Below, in pieces: positions 15,293 through 16,030 of a stretch of DNA of 16,030 bases; position 1 is the first letter of the stretch; every line of letters starts with the position of its first letter. Source of the stretch: Pelagophyceae sp. CCMP2097 (lineage: Eukaryota > Sar > Pelagophyceae). The stretch lies in assembly GCA_026770575.1 (NCBI GenBank), contig MU657243.1, positions 210,259 to 226,288 of the forward strand. The letters are read 5' to 3'. Position numbers and translations under genes: made by a program. The notes below the pieces were generated by a model. It was not told the DNA's origin, made no database searches, and was given only the letters and a program-made list of their open reading frames with translations.

Positions 15293-16030
15293 TTAGACAC
15301 CCCAGAGGCGCGCCGTGCGGTCGGCGCTCGTCGTCAAGACGCGCGCGCCGTCGGGCGAGAACGCGCAGCTCGAGACGCCGTCGGTGTGGTCCTCGAGCGT
15401 CAGCAGCGGCGTGCCAGTCTCGGCGTCCCAGAGCCGCGCCGTCCCGTCGTCGCTCACCGTCATGACGCGCTTGCCGTCGGGAGAGAACGCGCAGCCCAAG
15501 ACGCCGTCGGTGTGGCCCTCGAATGTCAGCAGTGGCGCGCCCGTCTCGGCGTCCCAGAGCCGCGCCGTCTTGTCGTAGCTCGCCGTCACGATGCGCTTGC
15601 CGTCGCTCGAGAAGACGCAGGACAGGACCAAGTCGGTGTGGCCCTCGAGCGTCACCAGCAGTGCGCCCGTCTCGGCGTCCCAGAGCCACGCCGTCCTGTC
15701 TTCGCCCGCCGCGAGGACGCGCTTGCCGTCGGGCGACAACGCGCAGAATTCGACGGATCCGGCGTGCCCCTCGAGCGCTGTCTGGAGCGCGCCCGTCTCG
15801 GTGTCCCACAGCAGCGCCGTCCCGTCGTCGCTCGCCGTGACGATGCGCGTGCCGTCGAGCGAGAAGTCGCTGGACGAGACGCGTCGGTGTGCCCCTCGAG
15901 CGTCGCCAGCGGCGCGCCCGTCCTGGCGTCCCACAGCCGTGCCGTCCCGTCCTCGCTCGCCGTGACGACGCGCGTGCCGTCGGGCGAGACCCCGCAGCTC
16001 GTGACGAAGCCGACGTGCCCCTCGAGCGTC
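15293..16030 (-). CDS. WD40-repeat protein, 3' part, with a one-base frameshift
   Basis: Six WD40 repeats of 42 residues (126 bp) are visible on the minus strand, and the gene continues past the window end. Each has the form [17 protein letters not shown], then .[17 protein letters not shown], with GH and WD dipeptides in place. The last ends ARLWGV and stops at 15295-15293. DNA identity between repeats is high, so they look recently amplified or homogenised. In the second repeat from the right the frame shifts at 15882-15881: HTD GC|GTC TCG, where the others read GAC GGC GTC or similar. This could be a real inactivating deletion or a sequence error. Just past the stop, CTGGGGCGTCTAACG (about 15268-15282) repeats the gene's last codons. 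WD40 arrays form propellers that bind proteins; this regular style is seen in NACHT/NB-ARC or kinase-linked WD40 proteins, but the N-terminal partner domain is outside the window. Confidence 0.85.
   Translation of the reverse strand, partial: DARGARRLRHELRGLARRHARRHGERGRDGTAVGRQDGRAAGDARGAHRRVSSSDFSLDGTRIVTASDDGTALLWDTETGALQTALEGHAGSVEFCALSPDGKRVLAAGEDRTAWLWDAETGALLVTLEGHTDLVLSCVFSSDGKRIVTASYDKTARLWDAETGAPLLTFEGHTDGVLGCAFSPDGKRVMTVSDDGTARLWDAETGTPLLTLEDHTDGVSSCAFSPDGARVLTTSADRTARLWGV

Noticed and set aside
1..16030. CRISPR array, rRNA or standard tRNA gene
   Set aside because: Regular repeats here lack unique spacers of constant length; no rRNA core sequence was seen and the only tRNA-like segment does not fold as a cloverleaf.

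Overview
This looks like nuclear DNA from a GC-rich eukaryote. Small spliceosomal introns (44-118 nt, GT...AG) interrupt two genes, non-coding stretches are full of repeats, and the gene families are those of an intron-bearing protist: BTB/T1-Kelch, secreted multicopper oxidase, IQ-motif protein, MYND-RING-Sel1 and WD40. That mix, the high GC and the MYND-Sel1 style suggest a marine picoalga, perhaps a pelagophyte stramenopile related to Aureococcus or Pelagomonas. The taxon is inference only, since no marker gene is present.

Layout. 1-157: short palindromic repeats. 158-1741 (+): two-exon gene with coiled coil, T1/BTB and six Kelch repeats. 1742-4866: gene-poor DNA holding dispersed repeats, a 12-13 nt minisatellite and a decayed duplicate of the 3' end of the next gene. 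4867-8761 (-): seven-exon multicopper oxidase, reconstructed here as 667 residues with all splice phases consistent; its third intron is 1,456 nt of minisatellite flanked by two direct copies of a dispersed repeat. 8762-10200: repeat-rich spacer with a 140-bp direct repeat pair. 10201-11223 (-): IQ-motif protein with unresolved N terminus. 11726-12897 (+): MYND-RING-Sel1 gene with two premature stops and a frameshift, followed by a duplicated Sel1 fragment (13254-13390). 13541-14347: 807-bp element with terminal inverted repeats, a strong subterminal hairpin and a tRNA-like Pol III segment. 14640-15203 (+): unknown 187-residue protein. 15293-16030 (-): 3' part of a WD40-repeat gene that runs off the window and carries a one-base frameshift.

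I see no operon-like or functional link between these genes; they are separate nuclear genes in mixed orientation. The most informative features are evolutionary: an intron in the oxidase that appears to derive from a tandem duplication of the neighbouring exon, a repeat-expanded intron, decayed gene duplicates, and a non-autonomous transposon-like element.
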